Notes: generated from the letters alone by a model not told the origin. Shown: positions 45,682-57,505, counted from the first letter of the stretch. The stretch: 64,000 nt of DNA from Boesenbergia rotunda (GCA_024364735.1 JAGFNQ010007703.1:1-64000); one strand, 5' to 3'. Made by a program: numbers and translations.

Positions 45682-46929
45682 CGCTCAGTTCCCTTGGGGG
45701 AACAGATTACGTGCAGCCGGAGGGTTCTCTCGCAGTTCTTCGGCCACCGAGTCGACATTTGGGCCACCTCGGCCTGCCCCCCGCCCGGGAGGTGTTTGCC
45801 GCCCCTGTCCTCTAGGGGCAGGAGCCCGACCCCGACCAGCTTGACGGCACTCCTCGATGGCATGCCCATGGCTCTGGTGGAAGCTGCAATATGACCTCCA
45901 TCGGGCAGGGAAGCACCCTTGGGCCACTTGCTGCATATGACGTCGTTCCATACCTGCATGCTCAACGGGCCCCCGTGGGCTACGAGGTCCTCCAGAGGGT
46001 CTACCACCGTGAACAGGGGGAGGAGGCACCGAGGCAGCCGACTCCTTTCGGCGAGCAGCTTGCACCTCCTCGACATTGATATACTTGACAGCCTTGCCAA
46101 GAAGGCTGTCGAAGTCCTTCGGGGGTTTCCTGATCAACGAGTGGAAAAACTCCCCTTCCTGCAGACCCTGGGAAAACGCACTAACCATAACCTCCTGAGT
46201 AGCAGTTGGCATGTCCATTGCCAACTCGTTGAACCTCTGGATGTAGGACTTGAGGGTTTCTTTTGGCCCTTGCATCAGGGCAAACAGATTGAGACTCGTC
46301 TTGTGGTGCCGTCGGCTACTAGCGAAGTGCTGCAGGAACACCCTCTTGAACCCCTCAAAGCTCATGACCGACCCGTCTGGGAGTCGGTCAAACCATCTCT
46401 GGGCTGCGCCAGAGAGTGTGGTCAGGAAGGCTCGGCACTTAACGCGTTCCGGATATTGCTGAAGCATAGCAGCACTCTCGAACTTCATCAAGTACTCCTC
46501 CGGATCCGTAGTTCCCACATACTCGGGGACGGTGAAGAAACGAAGATGACGAGGCACGGGATCCTCCAAGATCTAGGGAGCAAAAGGACTTCGTACCGGC
46601 ATGGTCGAAGCAGGATCAGCCGGAGCTTTTCCCTTGTCCGGTCGCCTCCCGCGCACCGGGTTAGAAACTGAGGCCTCTGCTGACATCGAAGGGGCCTCGC
46701 CGACTTGCTCCCGGGGGACAACCACAGGTGGAGGTGCGGAAGCACCCTCAGACCTAGCAGGCCTGCCTTGTCCTCCTGAAGCTCATCGTGCAACCGGCTC
46801 TGGGCCCTGAGGCCCCTGGCTAGCAGCTTGGGAGGGTCTTTGAGAAGCCCTCTATTGAGCTCGTGTAACCATGAGTACCTCGTACTCCTCGCGGGAGACG
46901 TCCACATTCACCTGATAAGGGTCAGCCAT
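45682..46929 (-). pseudogene. T3 gag
   Basis: The likely start at 46929 (MADPYQVNVDV) is followed by stops near 46853 and 46574. The main frame (294 codons, 45685-46569) holds the gag core (EEYLMKFESAAMLQQYPE, GAAQRWFDRLPDGS, QHFASSRRHHKTS, ETLKSYIQRFNELA). A Tat-type zinc motif CSFHQSHGHAIEEC lies at residues ~226-239, and a Pro/Arg/Gly-rich tail ends near 45685. It forms the particle in active relatives. Confidence 0.87.
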
Positions 46930-46977
46930 CTCCACTTCCGATCAGGCTGCTGGTGTCCCTCCTTCTAGCGCCAAATT

Positions 46978-48019
46978 TGATCCTGTCGCGAAGTGAGTCG
47001 GACGCCCTTACAGCTGAGTGAGCCTCCGGGAAGAGTGAGGTCGCTGAGGTGGCTTAACGAACTGGATTGCCCCTCACCTGCAAGACAAAGACCGTTAGAA
47101 CCCGTTGGGAAAAGTCTCCGGCCAGGCACTCCGACGGTCAAGTCAGTATACGACGGCGGCGATGGAAGGCAATAGAACATTATGGAATTGCACTATCACG
47201 CGTACCTGGGAAATGCAGAGTGAGGAGGTATATGTAGCCGGGGGCGCTGACAGGTCCTGCCTCGCCTGCCACCTACTATCATATAGCGAGTATAGGGTAG
47301 TGCATGTCCAGGGGTGGCAAGATAAAGTGGCACATGTTGTATTAAGGAAAGGGGCACTGTCAACTTAAGGGTTGGCGCAGTTGGGCACCGCTCAGCCTGA
47401 CACCAAAGCATGTGGTCGAGGTACCGGGGGACAGGTTGTGGCAGGCAGATCAATACCTCGGCGAGATACCCACCACTTGGGACCAGAACGGCTCCGGTCC
47501 TGCACCGACCCCGTACAACTTCTGGTAGTCCGGTGTCAGAGAGTGGTTGTGTCGGCTGGGGCACAGAGTAGCAAGGCCGGCTGAGGGTCTATGAGGGTGC
47601 CGACTAGGGCACTGAGTAATGAAGTCGGCTGAGGGCCTATGAGGGTGCCGACTGGGGCACTGAGTAATAAGACCGGCTAGGGCCTATGGGGGACTGGGGC
47701 ATTGAGTAATGAGGCTGGCTGAGGGCCTATGAGGGTGCCGACTGGGGCACTGAGTGACGCCTCCTCTAATCCGGGCTTACCCCCGGAGCGTGAGCCGTCA
47801 CGCGTCGGCGGGGAGCCCAACCTGGATGAGTCTTAAAGCATGGCTATCTGACCCGGGATCGGACTGCTACTAAAATATGCTGGCCTTAACGCGAGGGAGC
47901 CCGGGGGCCTAAGCCTGCTTGCCCCCTACCTAACGGGCTCGTTCAACCCACTAACCATCTTCATTCCGCCTGGGCGCTAGGCTGCCAGGCCAGGTTACAC
48001 GCAAGCTGGCCCAAGATCA
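46978..48019 (-). repeat. T3 5' LTR with minisatellite
   Basis: 1,042 bp. On the minus strand it begins TGATCTTGGGCCAGC at 48019 and ends GGATCA at 46978. A TTTGGCGCTAGAAGG PBS-like stretch (46964-46978) follows. A minisatellite with units of about 47-50 bp (GGCTGAGGGCCTATGAGGGT, GCCGACTGGGGCACTGAGTA) lies at about 47575-47755, three to four copies. Confidence 0.85.
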
Positions 48020-48039
48020 TTAATCAAGTCTTTTTTAGT

Positions 48040-48715
48040 CTCACTTTCCTTGATTAATGTATGTATTGTCATGATTTCCCATCACTTAACTAGGATATTT
48101 ATTAATCATCTAAATACATTTCCATATCAACATTAATGGAACTTTTTCTTTAATATTTTTATTTCTTATCTTGTCTATCCTTATATGTCAGTACATTCAT
48201 CTTAACACCTTCATCTCTGCGATACCCATTTTTTGCTCATGTGTTCAATTGATACCTTAAAATTCGGCTTGTCATTTTATAATACATGCCTTTAAACTTT
48301 AAAGGTACTCTTTGATCATAAAGAATACTTGACGCCCTCTTCCATTTCAATCATCCTATTTGTATATTTGTATCATAAGTAAAACATTTCTATCAAACCC
48401 TCCATCATTGTACAAAAAAATCTTAGATACTTAAAAACTCAATTACAAATAACTCATTATCTCTTATCTTAACAATTGTCTTACTATATCTACTACTACT
48501 AAACTTAAATTTCATTATTTAGTCTTTATTCTATTAAACTTAAAACCTTCTTACTTTCAATATTTTCCGCCAAGATTCAAAAGTAAAATTTATTCTTTCA
48601 TGTTTCTTATCGACCAAAACAATGTCATCTACAAACAAGATATACCACAATAATATGAAGGAGGTTTATATCAAGTCCGAAGAGTAAGTAGAAGTTTCCA
48701 TGCATACACACATAA
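48040..48715 (-). pseudogene. L1-type LINE reverse transcriptase relic
   Basis: On the minus strand near 48640-48560 the translation is LFVDDIVLVDKKHERI followed by TFESWRKILK. This matches the catalytic FADD-type box and following helix of plant L1 RTs. Further on (48370-48285) it reads LKWKRASSILYDQRVPLKFK, the LINE region after the RT palm. Many stops and shifts show it is old. Both ends are blurred. It lies between the T3 LTR and the viral block. Confidence 0.75.
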
Positions 48716-48752
48716 ATGATAGCAGCTATATATTCTTACAAAATTATGCGAG

Positions 48753-49163
48753 TCAATTAGTATTTCTTTTGTCATGATCTTCTTGTAGGAGAATCTTTGG
48801 TAAAGTGTCGTGAATTAGGTCTTCATACTTTTTCAGCAAGGGAAATCGCGTGGAACTTGATGCTTCTTCCATAGTGTCGATGACGATTTCTTCAAAGGAG
48901 TCGTTGAGGACTGCTAGAGTTTCCGACTCTTCCACCAGTCTTGAAAGTGTATCTGCAAGAATATTTAATTTACCATCTATATGCTCAAAATGTACCTTAA
49001 TACCTGTTCTAGTGATGTAGTCGGTAAAAGTGAGCCATCGAACCTTGGATGGTTTGTTCCTAGCAATTTTATTGTGAAAGCTGATGATGTCATGGCAATC
49101 AATTCTCAAGGTAAATTCCTTTTTATCCATATAATGGATCTTTAATGTCGTCATGGTTTCCAT
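48753..49163 (-). pseudogene. Copy A RNase H region
   Basis: Translated pieces LRIDCHDIISFHNKIA, RWLTFTDYI and HIDGKLNILADTLSRL match the caulimovirid RNase H and its conserved D and H region at the polyprotein's C-terminal end. The frame starts late relative to the domain, because of breaks around 49165-49300. Confidence 0.82.
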
Positions 49164-49303
49164 AGCTGCGTAAATCTCTACATCTATTACGGACTTAACG
49201 ACATAAACTTATCATGGGCATAGGCACAGATCCTTTCCATGCTTTTAGGGTCATATTTTGTGGGTTTCCATTCACAAATGCCGCTAACATAGAACCAGCA
49301 GTT

Positions 49304-50146
49304 TCAAGCACAATATAGGCCCCTTCCGGAGGTATTTCCAGGTCTGGTAGCTGGTTTACTTGGGCCTTTATTTCTGACAAAAGTCCAATCAGAGTTTTTC
49401 ATTCTTTTGTCACCATGGGGTGACGTCTTCTCATAGAGGGGTTCGAGCTTAGAACTTAGGTTAGATATATATGTGCGAGCATAGTTTAGAATGCCTAACC
49501 AAGATCGTAGTCCTTTCTTTTCCTTTAACTGCTCATCCTTGAATTTAGTTATCTTCTTTATGATATGGGGCTGCAATTTAAGCTTGCCTTCACCAATTTC
49601 TGCACAAAGGAATTCAATCTTTGGTACTCCGATTTTGCACTTGGTTGGAGAGAGTACCAGTCCATGCTTCTCACTGATGTTGAGCATAATTTCTAAATGT
49701 CTGATATGTTCTCGTTCTGTACTAGATATCATCAATATATACGGAAATAAAATCTTCCGTACCTTGAAAACATTGATCCATTTTTTGTTGAAACATAGCG
49801 GGCGCATTTTTCAGGCCCAATGGCATAACAAGCCATTCAAATAATCCAGATGGGCAAATGAAGTAGGGTCTATGGCAATATGATGAAAACTAGATTTCAG
49901 ATCAAACTTAGAGTAAATTTTTGAATTTCCTACTTTCTTCAATATCGTGTTAATCCCCGGAAGGCTATATTGATCCTTGTAAGTGATGTCGTTGAGTGTT
50001 TTGTAGTTGAAAATCATGCGCTCCTTTCCTTTAGTTTCCCTTCCAGTAACTGGATCAATAGAAGTCCCAGATTGAACTATCATGGTCATTGTTCGATGTC
50101 GACTTTTACTTGGCCTGATAACATTGAGCTTGAGAAGTGCCTCCAC
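49304..50146 (-). pseudogene. Copy A reverse transcriptase, broken
   Basis: Frame 49811-50146 holds the RT fingers/palm start (ERMIFNYKTLNDITYKDQY, IYSKFDLKSSFHHIAI). Frame 49304-49807 holds the later part (HGLVLSPTKCKIGVPKIEFL, LRSWLGILNYARTYI). The catalytic YIDD box lies near 49725-49740 but in a different frame from the flanks and followed at once by a stop. RT activity is therefore impossible. Confidence 0.87.
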
Positions 50147-50228
50147 GTGGCGCTCAAAGGTCTTTTCAGGGCTGGTGTGACGTTGGTCAAAGGCTTATCC
50201 TGAATTGTAATGTTAGGATTAATAATTT

Positions 50229-51154
50229 CTATTTTGCATAGAATTCCATTCTTGGACCAATGCTGGAGGGGTTTTCCCCAATATACCCTTGCTCCTTAAG
50301 CCTGTTAAGCAAAGAACCATGTTTAGCTAGAATATTCTGGTTAGAAATTGTACCAGCAAAATATACTTCTTCCTGTAGTTGAATGTATTCTATTTCCTCA
50401 AGTCCAAGCTCTTTAATTGTTGTTGCGATGCTCTGGTTTGTAGCAATTATGGTGATATTCTTGTAAAAAGTAACAATGTTGCCTTCAATTCTAACACCTC
50501 CCTGCATACTACGTATAAAGTTACAACCACTACCATTTGAATACCTCTTCCCAGAGTCATTTCGAAGGCATAAGTAAATGGGATTCTAAACTTGTTTTCA
50601 CCAATAATCATCTGTCCCATCTTTAACTTCATTTTAGTCTCTTGTTGGGAATTGACACCATTAATCATTATAGTATACGAGTTGTGTTCAACAGCCTTAC
50701 TTGGGATTGATCTGGTATCGATGCAGCAAGAGGTTGCCCCGGTATCCAATATTGCGTTTACACTGAAAGGTAGAACATCTGGTATTTCAAAATTTACTTT
50801 GATATTATATAGACGGTTGAGTGTACTTCTCTGAGATACTTGTCCATCGTTGATCATGGATACTACTTGCTCCTCCAGATAGGAGACTTGCTCCTTTTCC
50901 TCTTGAAAATCTTTAAGTGATAACTGCTGCAAATCTTCCATCAATTCCTCAAACAACATATCTTCTGACTCTTGATTTCGTTTAAGCACTCTGAATATCT
51001 CTTCCTTTAATCTGTTATTTTCTGCCATCAGGTACTGAGTATAATTAATTAGTTCCGAAATCAAATTCCTATCATCATACTGTACCATTGGTGGTGGTGA
51101 CGGCTTTAGAGATATCTTTAGATAACTTCCTGCGCATAGAGTGCATGTTGTCAA
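50229..51154 (-). pseudogene. Copy A aspartic protease region
   Basis: The longest viral frame (235 codons, 50447-51154) starts with a cysteine-bearing segment and a coiled-coil stretch (QYLMAENNRLKEEIFRVLK). It then shows the protease active site AILDTGATSCCID (50720-50760). Frame 50229-50507 continues toward the RT. In the family this protease cuts the polyprotein. Confidence 0.87.
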
Positions 51155-51354
51155 TTTGCAATTTAAGCAGTGGCCTCTTAATCTCTAACTTGTAGTTCTT
51201 TTACAAAAGGCACACTTGATAAACTGGGAGTTTATCTCTTGATTCAGCTGTCATTCATGATCGCAAATATATTGCTCTTCTGGTATGTCTACCTGAACCT
51301 GTCATCCTTGAGTTTCCCCTATTAGCACAAATAAAGTTTCAGGTAAGGAACTTG

Positions 51355-52350
51355 TTACCATAATGCAATATTGCTCCGTATCATGTTCTCCTTTGAAATG
51401 TTGCAAATTGCGCCACTATCTGTTTCTTCAGGGTCCACTGATACTATGTCATAGTCTTTTGGCAATTCGAGTTCGCTTAACATTGCAACTCGCTCCTTGT
51501 TGCCTATTTTATTCTTGCATTCTCGCGCAAAATGACCTTCTTCGCCACAAATAAAACATTTACATTTGCGTACCTTTGATCGGTCATTCTGATATTTCTT
51601 CTTTATAACCCTCAAATGAGACTTGTGGGGTTTTCCTTTGTATAACTTCGCCTTCCTTAGGCCGAACTTCCTGGTTGGTAGGTGATAATGGGAGGGCAGA
51701 GGGATTTGCGAATAGAACTGAAGATCCTTTAAACTTCTTTAGAGAGATGCTTGTTTGCACATTTCCATTAGTTCTTGGTATGCTTGGTGCATTCTGGGTA
51801 GTACACCAGTTGTATTTCCTTGATGCTTTTCTTGGAATTTCTTTTCAAGGTAGCTGCCAATAAGAGGCATTTTTCTGTAGAATTTGCTGGAGAGCTCCTC
51901 GTTTATGAACATTCGTCCTGTCTTGGCTGCCAATACTTTGTTTCATTCATATAGGAAATTAAACTTTTGTATTAGGACATACTAGTCTTTCGAGTGCCTG
52001 GTTTTGTTCTACTGTTGATCATGAGGCTGGATCTTCCAGGGTAATTATTCTACGGATTTGTGTCAACACATTTTGAGTCTCATCCGCCATTTCGACCAGC
52101 TTATCATACTGATCTGGGAATATCATCCTCCATTAGATGAAGACTTTTTTTCATTTCTCCCAGGAGATTTTCAATGTACTGTACTTTAGTTCTGTTGTCG
52201 CTCTAGATATTTGAGTCCACAACGTCGGTAGTGATTGATTCCCACCTAGAGATAACATCATGACATAAGCCAATATTATCAGGCAGAACTAACATGACAC
52301 CTGTTTGCTGTTGCACTGATGGTAGCATCCAAGCTTCATTGTTATACATC
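51355..52350 (-). pseudogene. Copy A coat protein region with zinc finger
   Basis: Pieces include FINEELSSKFYRKMPLIGSY (51739-51933) and, at 51355-51615, the CCHC finger CKCFICGEEGHFARECKNK. This finger is the nucleic-acid-binding motif of caulimovirid coat proteins. Frame breaks separate the parts, notably between 51615 and 51739 and beyond 51933. Confidence 0.87.
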
Positions 52351-52352
52351 TT

Positions 52353-53160
52353 CTAAAGCTTTCTAATTCTTGCGTCATAGTATCCGGGATCATTATATAC
52401 ATTGGGTTCCTCTCTTTTAATAGTTGCTGGCGCATACTGAGGTGGTCTCATAATAGAATTCGTTGGTGGATTATAGTTAGAGATGGCTGATGTTGAAGCC
52501 AAAAGTCTTTCATTGGGCCTTTGAGTTGGATAATCCATCTCAGCATCCTCATTAAGTGTGGCCACATATTCCTTGAAGTCTTCAAGATTATAATCATCAA
52601 GATTGGTAGCTACGGATTGGAAGTCCTCAGTGGAAGAAGAATAGTAGAACTCCCCACCTCCTTCCGCAAATGGATTTATCCATTCATCATCAAAAAGCAT
52701 ATATAGGTGTTCAGAGAGACGTCATGGGGGGCGGGTATTTCGCTGTTGCTGTTCTATTCGTTGTTGTTCATCACAATATTCATTCACTGAGATCCATCCC
52801 TCTAGTAATTATCTGAAAGGATCATCATAAAAGTCTCGTGTTCTCGAGGTAAATGGATTATCTTTATGAAGTGTAACCGGCCAATAGTCTTCTCCTGTCT
52901 TCTTCTGGAGTAATATATTCATGAGGTACAGCATAAATAACTTGCTTCCCTTTATGTTATTGTTCTGATGGTGACATATCCAGTGCAGGGTTTGTTACAG
53001 GGGTTTGTTTGTTTGTTGATCTAAACCCACGTTTGCCTCTGTCCGTGTCAGTAAATTCATCAACTTCAATTACTTCAGGGAGACTTATCTTTTCAATGAT
53101 TAATTGTGCTACCGCCTCTCCTTTGAATAACATGATATTTTCATAATTCAAATTGAATAT
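52353..53160 (-). pseudogene. Copy A linker between dUTPase and coat protein
   Basis: An acidic frame at 52353-52700 (TEDFQSVATNLDDYNLEDFK) and a short piece at 52957-53163 ending the dUTPase-like part (FNLNYENIMLFKGEAVAQLI, VDEFTDTDRGKRGF). Acidic N-terminal coat regions are common in the family. A stop or shift lies between 52700 and 52957. Confidence 0.7.
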
Positions 53161-53440
53161 CAAAATTTTTACCTCCCCCGTTAATCTTGATCAATAACAC
53201 CAGCTCCTACATGGAGTCCCTGTTTCCATGCTGCTCCTGATCTGGTGGCTATCCTTCCGTAGTGTCCTTCTGGTATTGTACTGCTAGACCAGTAGAGAGC
53301 AAGGCTCTATCTCCAGGACTAATCTCATAATTATCAATAATCTTCAGATCATAGCCTGCTGCTCCCATAGTTTGCCTTTGTGGTATAGTAGCACTTGGAT
53401 GGAGCTTCTTGATCTTTAATACTTGGACTTCCTCTTCAGC
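52957..53440 (-). pseudogene. Copy A dUTPase domain within the polyprotein
   Basis: Reading down from 53440: HPSATIPQRQTMGAAGYDLK, SPGDRALLSTGLAV, then past a frame break YGRIATRSGAAWKQGLHVGA, and EVKILIFNL-type sequence. These are the conserved trimeric dUTPase motifs: GAAGYDL, the RSG(A)A box and the DRGKRGFxST tail. dUTPase hydrolyses dUTP to dUMP and keeps uracil out of DNA. It lies between the movement and coat regions. Breaks near 53249 and 53160 inactivate it. Confidence 0.85.
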
Positions 53441-54417
53441 TAAGAAGGCCAGAATTTCTTGTTCTGGTGAACCTATTTCTTCATACTGATTCGCTGGTTG
53501 TTCAGTTATAGGTGTGTATCCTTCAAATTGCAATGATATGCTTCCGTCTAGTAAAGTTCTGGTATTAACTTGAGTAGGTGCGACTGGATTTCTTCTGATA
53601 GAAGGCCTCAGTATCCATCGCTGCTGCTGCAGTTGCTCAGTAGTGAAGCGGGTACCAGGTAAAGCATGTACCCCTCTACTAGCTAGATAATCTGTAACAT
53701 TTTGCACATTATAAGCAAAATTAGTAAAACTGGTATTGGTTAACCTGCCAATCATCATCCGAGTAATGAGTAGATTGCTGGCACCGCCTTGCCATTTGTA
53801 TAGCCGTGTGTTTAGAAAGAAATTTCTATGTGATTGGCGAAATCTTCAATACTCATCATTATATCTGGAATAACATAGACCATCTGCGTTCCGCGTGTTA
53901 GGTCCATTTCCATCGTTGTGATGATTGAACGATCATCTCTCCATCTTGTGTCTCTCAAGACTGCTAGAGCCATAACGCCTGTGTCGCGTCGGTGAAGAGC
54001 ATAAAGTCATATCATAATAAGGCCAATATGAATATGTTGAAAATCGGTCTCCCTTAGAGTTTGCTGGCTCTGCTCGGTGACAAGTGGTAAATCCACTTGA
54101 TTATTTTCGCACACAGAATATCTTCTTCAAAATAATGTTGATAAACCCAATGTTGAGTTGGTCTATATCCCGTTGAATAGAGAACTTCTGGCGGAACCAT
54201 ATTAGCTCTCTGTGATCTTGACATTTCAAGCTGAGCCTCAGGGCTCAGCTGGGTTTCAATGGTTTTTCTGAACCATCTTTGACTTGGCATCAGACGTCAT
54301 TGCAGGTTATATAATCGTCATTGGTTTTGGCGATAGTCGCGAATTTGATCTTCCGTGCTAGGAATAGTTGTTGTTGTCATCACTGCTGGTGGTGCTTGTT
54401 CTGGTAGAGGTGCTCAT
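53441..54417 (-). pseudogene. Copy A ORF3 N-terminus and movement protein region
   Basis: ORF3 starts at 54417 (ATG overlapping the ORF2 stop). Pieces at 54054-54290 and 53441-53758 (LTNTSFTNFAYNVQNVTDYL, ASRGVHALPGTRFTTEQLQQ) match the badnavirus movement-protein region, which enables cell-to-cell spread. Several stops and shifts lie between 53760 and 54050. Confidence 0.78.
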
Positions 54418-54423
54418 TTTCTT

Positions 54424-54809
54424 TTCTCGTTCTCTAGGATTTTTGCTGGATCTTTAAAAACAAATATAGAGCCTTTTCTTTGGGATAATAGGGTCACTTC
54501 CCAAATTTAATCCCCCAATTCTCTTTGTTAAGTCGACAATGGAGTCTTCGAGTTCCTTTGAAGAAGTTGTTGGTGCTCTTGTAGTAGTAGGAACTTTCCT
54601 CACCAGGCTTTGTAACTCCTGAACCTGTTCAGTCAGGTTAATAACCAGGGAAATTAAAGTGTTATTTTGCTTAATAACACCCTTATGAGGTCAAAATTGG
54701 ATTTTAATTCAATAGGAGATGTGAATCCAACAGCGGGTGTTTCAATTGCTTCAGTATTCTTTAGAGCTTTCCTATAGTCAATATTATCCTTTTGCTCTTC
54801 TAAACTCAT
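54424..54809 (-). pseudogene. Copy A ORF2 (virion-associated protein type), frameshifted
   Basis: Starts at 54809 with MSLEEQKDNIDYRK, its ATG overlapping the ORF1 stop (ATGA). The frame is lost near 54685, where copy B has one more base pair set (ACAACCC against ACACCC). The lysine-rich end (ILENEKRK) is still readable before the ORF3 start. In badnaviruses this small protein binds DNA and associates with virions. Confidence 0.8.
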
Positions 54810-55278
54810 CCACCAATAAGATTTTTAACTTCAGCAATTAAGTGTTCAACTTTGTGAACACTTCTCTTAAGCTCTTCAGTAAGCTTAAGGGTTTCTTCCT
54901 CAACAAGCTTATGTTGTTGGGCTATTTCACGAACTAGGTTTCGGACCTCAACTTTTGTCAAAGGTCTTTGACCAATAACCTCCTTCTCTCAAGGTTGCTT
55001 ATAGTCATTTGAAGTTTAGCAATTTCTTGCCTTAACCCCCTGTTTCCTTCTTTTAAGGTATAGAAATATTTCAGGGTTACTTTTGCTAAAAGAGAAAGTC
55101 TATCATAAACAATACCAATGTTGTTAGCTAAATCAGATGCTTTTGGTTTTGAAACGTCTGCTAGATCAAGGTATTCAAGATTTACGGTTTGGGATCTACT
55201 ATACCATTCCCTAATATTCTGCGAAGACTGGATACAACTCCTTCTGCGGAGACTTACGTGCATGGCGATCTTTTGCAA
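54806..55278 (-). pseudogene. Copy A ORF1, one frameshift
   Basis: Contains the badnavirus ORF1 (DUF1319-type) core: EWYSRSQTVNLEYLDLADVS, KPKASDLANNIGIVYDRLSL. A helical C-terminal part is in another frame after 54958 (VEVRNLVREIAQQHKLVEEE, SVHKVEHLIAEVKNLIGG). Copy B carries the same protein but is cut at its 5' end. The exact role of P1 is not settled for the family. Confidence 0.85.
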
Positions 55279-55285
55279 TTAGTTA

Positions 55286-55604
55286 ACTAACTCGGTCGCC
55301 TTATTACAATTCAGATAACAGGCCTTAGCCTTCTAATTGTGTTTCTTTTTGAGAAGTTATACCTGAGAATATCGTCGGTTGAGGCCTATCAGCTTACCGT
55401 CTTATGCACTTTACTAGACTTGCGAAATTCCGGGCCAAGGATGCATGTCGAGTCTCCACCTTCCAGCCTCTAGATTCTTTCTTAGAAAATATAACTTCTT
55501 CCGAAATACTTTACAATTTTAAGAAATTAACTTGAGTACAGAATAGAGGAGGTTCTAGTATAACCCTTACCTTTGCCTTGAATACACTTAGGAGATTAGC
55601 CTGC
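55286..55604. other. Possible viral leader / junction region
   Basis: Between copy A ORF1 and the inverted coat block of copy B. No frame, PBS or recognisable host sequence seen. It may be viral intergenic DNA, or host DNA between two integrations. Confidence 0.4.
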
Positions 55605-57307
55605 CATGAGCCATCTCCAACTATAATCCTCCACCGGTTTCTATTATGGGACCACCTTAGTATGCACCAACAACTATTAAAAGAGAGGAACTCAATGTAT
55701 ATAATGATCCCGGATACTATAGCGCAAGAATTTGAAAGCTTCAGAAGATGTATAACATTGAAGCTTGGGCGCTACCATCAGCGCAATAGCAAACAGGTGA
55801 CATGTTAGTTCTCCCTGATAATATTTGATTATATAATGATGTCATCTCCAGGTGGGAATCAATCACTACCAACGTTGTGGACTCAAAGATCTGGAGCGAC
55901 AACAGAACTAAAGTACAGTACATTGAAAATCTCCTGGGAGAAACGGAGAAAAAGACCTTCATTCAATGGAGGATGATGTTCCCAGATATGTATGATAAGC
56001 TGGTCGAAATGGCGGATGAGACTCAAAATGTGTTGACACAAATCCGTAGAATAATTACCCTAGAAGATCCAGCCTCAGGATCAACAGTAGAACAAAACCA
56101 GGCATATTTGGATCTCGAAAGACTGGTATGTCCTCAAACAAAAAGTTTAATTTCCTATATGAATGAATACAAGGTATTGGCAGCCAAGACAGGACGAAAG
56201 TTTGTAAACGAGAAGCTCTCTAGCAAATTCTACAGAAAATGCCTCCTCTTATTGACAGCTACCTTAAAAAGAAATTCCAAGAAAAGCATCAAGGAAATAC
56301 AATTAGTGTACTACCCAGAATACACCGCGCATACCAAGAACCAATGGAAATGTGCAAACAAGAATCTCTCCAAAGAAGTTTAAAGGATCTTCAGTTCTGT
56401 TCACAGATCCCTTTGCCCTCCCATTATCACCTACCAACCAGGAAGTTCGGCCTAAGGAAGGTGAAGTCATACAAAGGAATACCCCACAAGTCTCGTGTGA
56501 GGGTTATAAAGAAGAAATATCAGAATGACCAATTAAAGGTACACAAATATAAATGTTTTATTTGTGGCGAAGAAGGTCATTTTGCACGAGAATGCAGGAA
56601 TAAAGTAGGCAACAAGGAGCGAGTTGCAATGTTAAGCGAACTCGAATTGCCAAAAGACTATGACATAGTATCAGTGGGCCCTGAAGAAACAGATAGTGAC
56701 GCAATTTGCAGCATTTCGGAAGGAGAACATGATACGGAGCAATATTGCAGTATGGTAATAAGTTCCTTACCTGAAACTTTATTTGTGCTAATAGGGGAAA
56801 CTCAAGGATGACAGGTTCAATTAGACATACCAGAAGAGCAATATATTTGAGATCATGAATGACAACTGAATCAAGAGATAAACTCCCAGTTTATCAAGTG
56901 TTCCTTTTGTAAAAGAACTACAAGTTAGAGATCAAGAGACCACTGCTTAAATTGCAAATTGACAGCATGCACTCTATGCACAGGAAGTTATCTAAAGATA
57001 TATCTAAAGCCGTCACCACCACCAATGGTACAGTATGATGATAGGAATTTGATTTCGGAACTAATTAATTATACTCAGTACCTGATGGCAGAAAACAAGA
57101 GATTAAAGGAAGAGCTATTCAGAGTGCTTAAACGAAATCAAGAATCAGAAGATAAGTGTCTGAGGAATTGATGGAAGATTTGCAGCAGTTATCACTTAAA
57201 GATTTTCAGGAGGAAAAGTAGCAAGTCTCCTATCTAGAGGAGCAAGTAATATCCAAGATCACAGATGGACAAGTATCTCAAAGAAAAACACTCAATCATC
57301 TATATAA
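55605..57307 (+). pseudogene. Copy B inverted block: coat protein, zinc finger and protease start
   Basis: Plus-strand viral sequence matching copy A 50830-52500 in inverse orientation. Frames 55877-56383 (KTFIQWRMMFPDMYDKLVEM, VLAAKTGRKFVNEKLSSKFY) and 56239-56811 (CFICGEEGHFARECRNK, ELPKDYDIVSVG) overlap by a shift near 56240. Frame 56959-57171 starts the protease-proximal region and then breaks. It ends at 57307, where the sequence flips strand in the middle of what should lead into the protease. Confidence 0.87.
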
Positions 57308-57505
57308 CATCCTGTTAAGCAAAGAACCATGTTTAGCTAGAATATTCTGGTTAGAAATTGTACCAGCAAAATATACTTCTTCCTGTAGTTGAATGTATTC
57401 TATTTCCTCAAGTCCAAGCTCTTCAATTGCTGCTGCGGTGCTCTGGTTTGTAGCAATTGTAGTGATATTCTTGTAAAAAGTAATAGTATTGCCTTCAATT
57501 CTAAC
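57308..57505 (-). pseudogene. Copy B fragment between protease and RT
   Basis: Minus-strand piece matching copy A 50300-50495 (NITTIATNQSTAAAIEELGL, IEYIQLQEEVYFAGTISNQN). It is fused on the right at 57505 to dUTPase/coat-linker sequence of the 57506-58086 block. Confidence 0.82.

Larger units (their letters stand above)
41828..48019 (-). mobile_element. Tat-type Ty3/gypsy element T3, 3'-truncated
   Basis: Minus-strand element in the order 5' LTR (46978-48019), PBS, gag, protease, RT, RNase H, second (archaeal-like) RNase H, integrase. The extra RNase H is the hallmark of the Tat branch. The integrase end, 3' region and 3' LTR are missing where the E3 LTR joins at 41828. Coding parts are recognisable throughout but carry stops at 44522, 43784, 43466 and 41955 and some frameshifts. 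Most of these stops sit where Gln or Trp is expected. An LTR of the same family lies at 63377 in opposite orientation. Confidence 0.9.
48753..55285 (-). mobile_element. Endogenous badnavirus-like pararetrovirus, copy A (near full order, broken)
   Basis: Minus-strand caulimovirid sequence in badnavirus order: ORF1 (from 55278), ORF2 (from 54809), then ORF3 polyprotein (from 54417) with movement, dUTPase, coat, protease and RT/RNase H domains down to 48753. ORF1/ORF2 and ORF2/ORF3 meet with ATGA start-stop overlaps, a genus-typical feature. At least ten frame breaks or stops mean no polyprotein can be made. Such integrations are dead-end copies from past infection, not an active virus here. A clear PBS and complete leader were not found. 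Confidence 0.88.

Noticed and set aside
45541..46671. Plus-strand frames of 117-250 codons opposite T3 gag
   Set aside because: Antisense shadows of a GC-rich gag; no recognisable domains.
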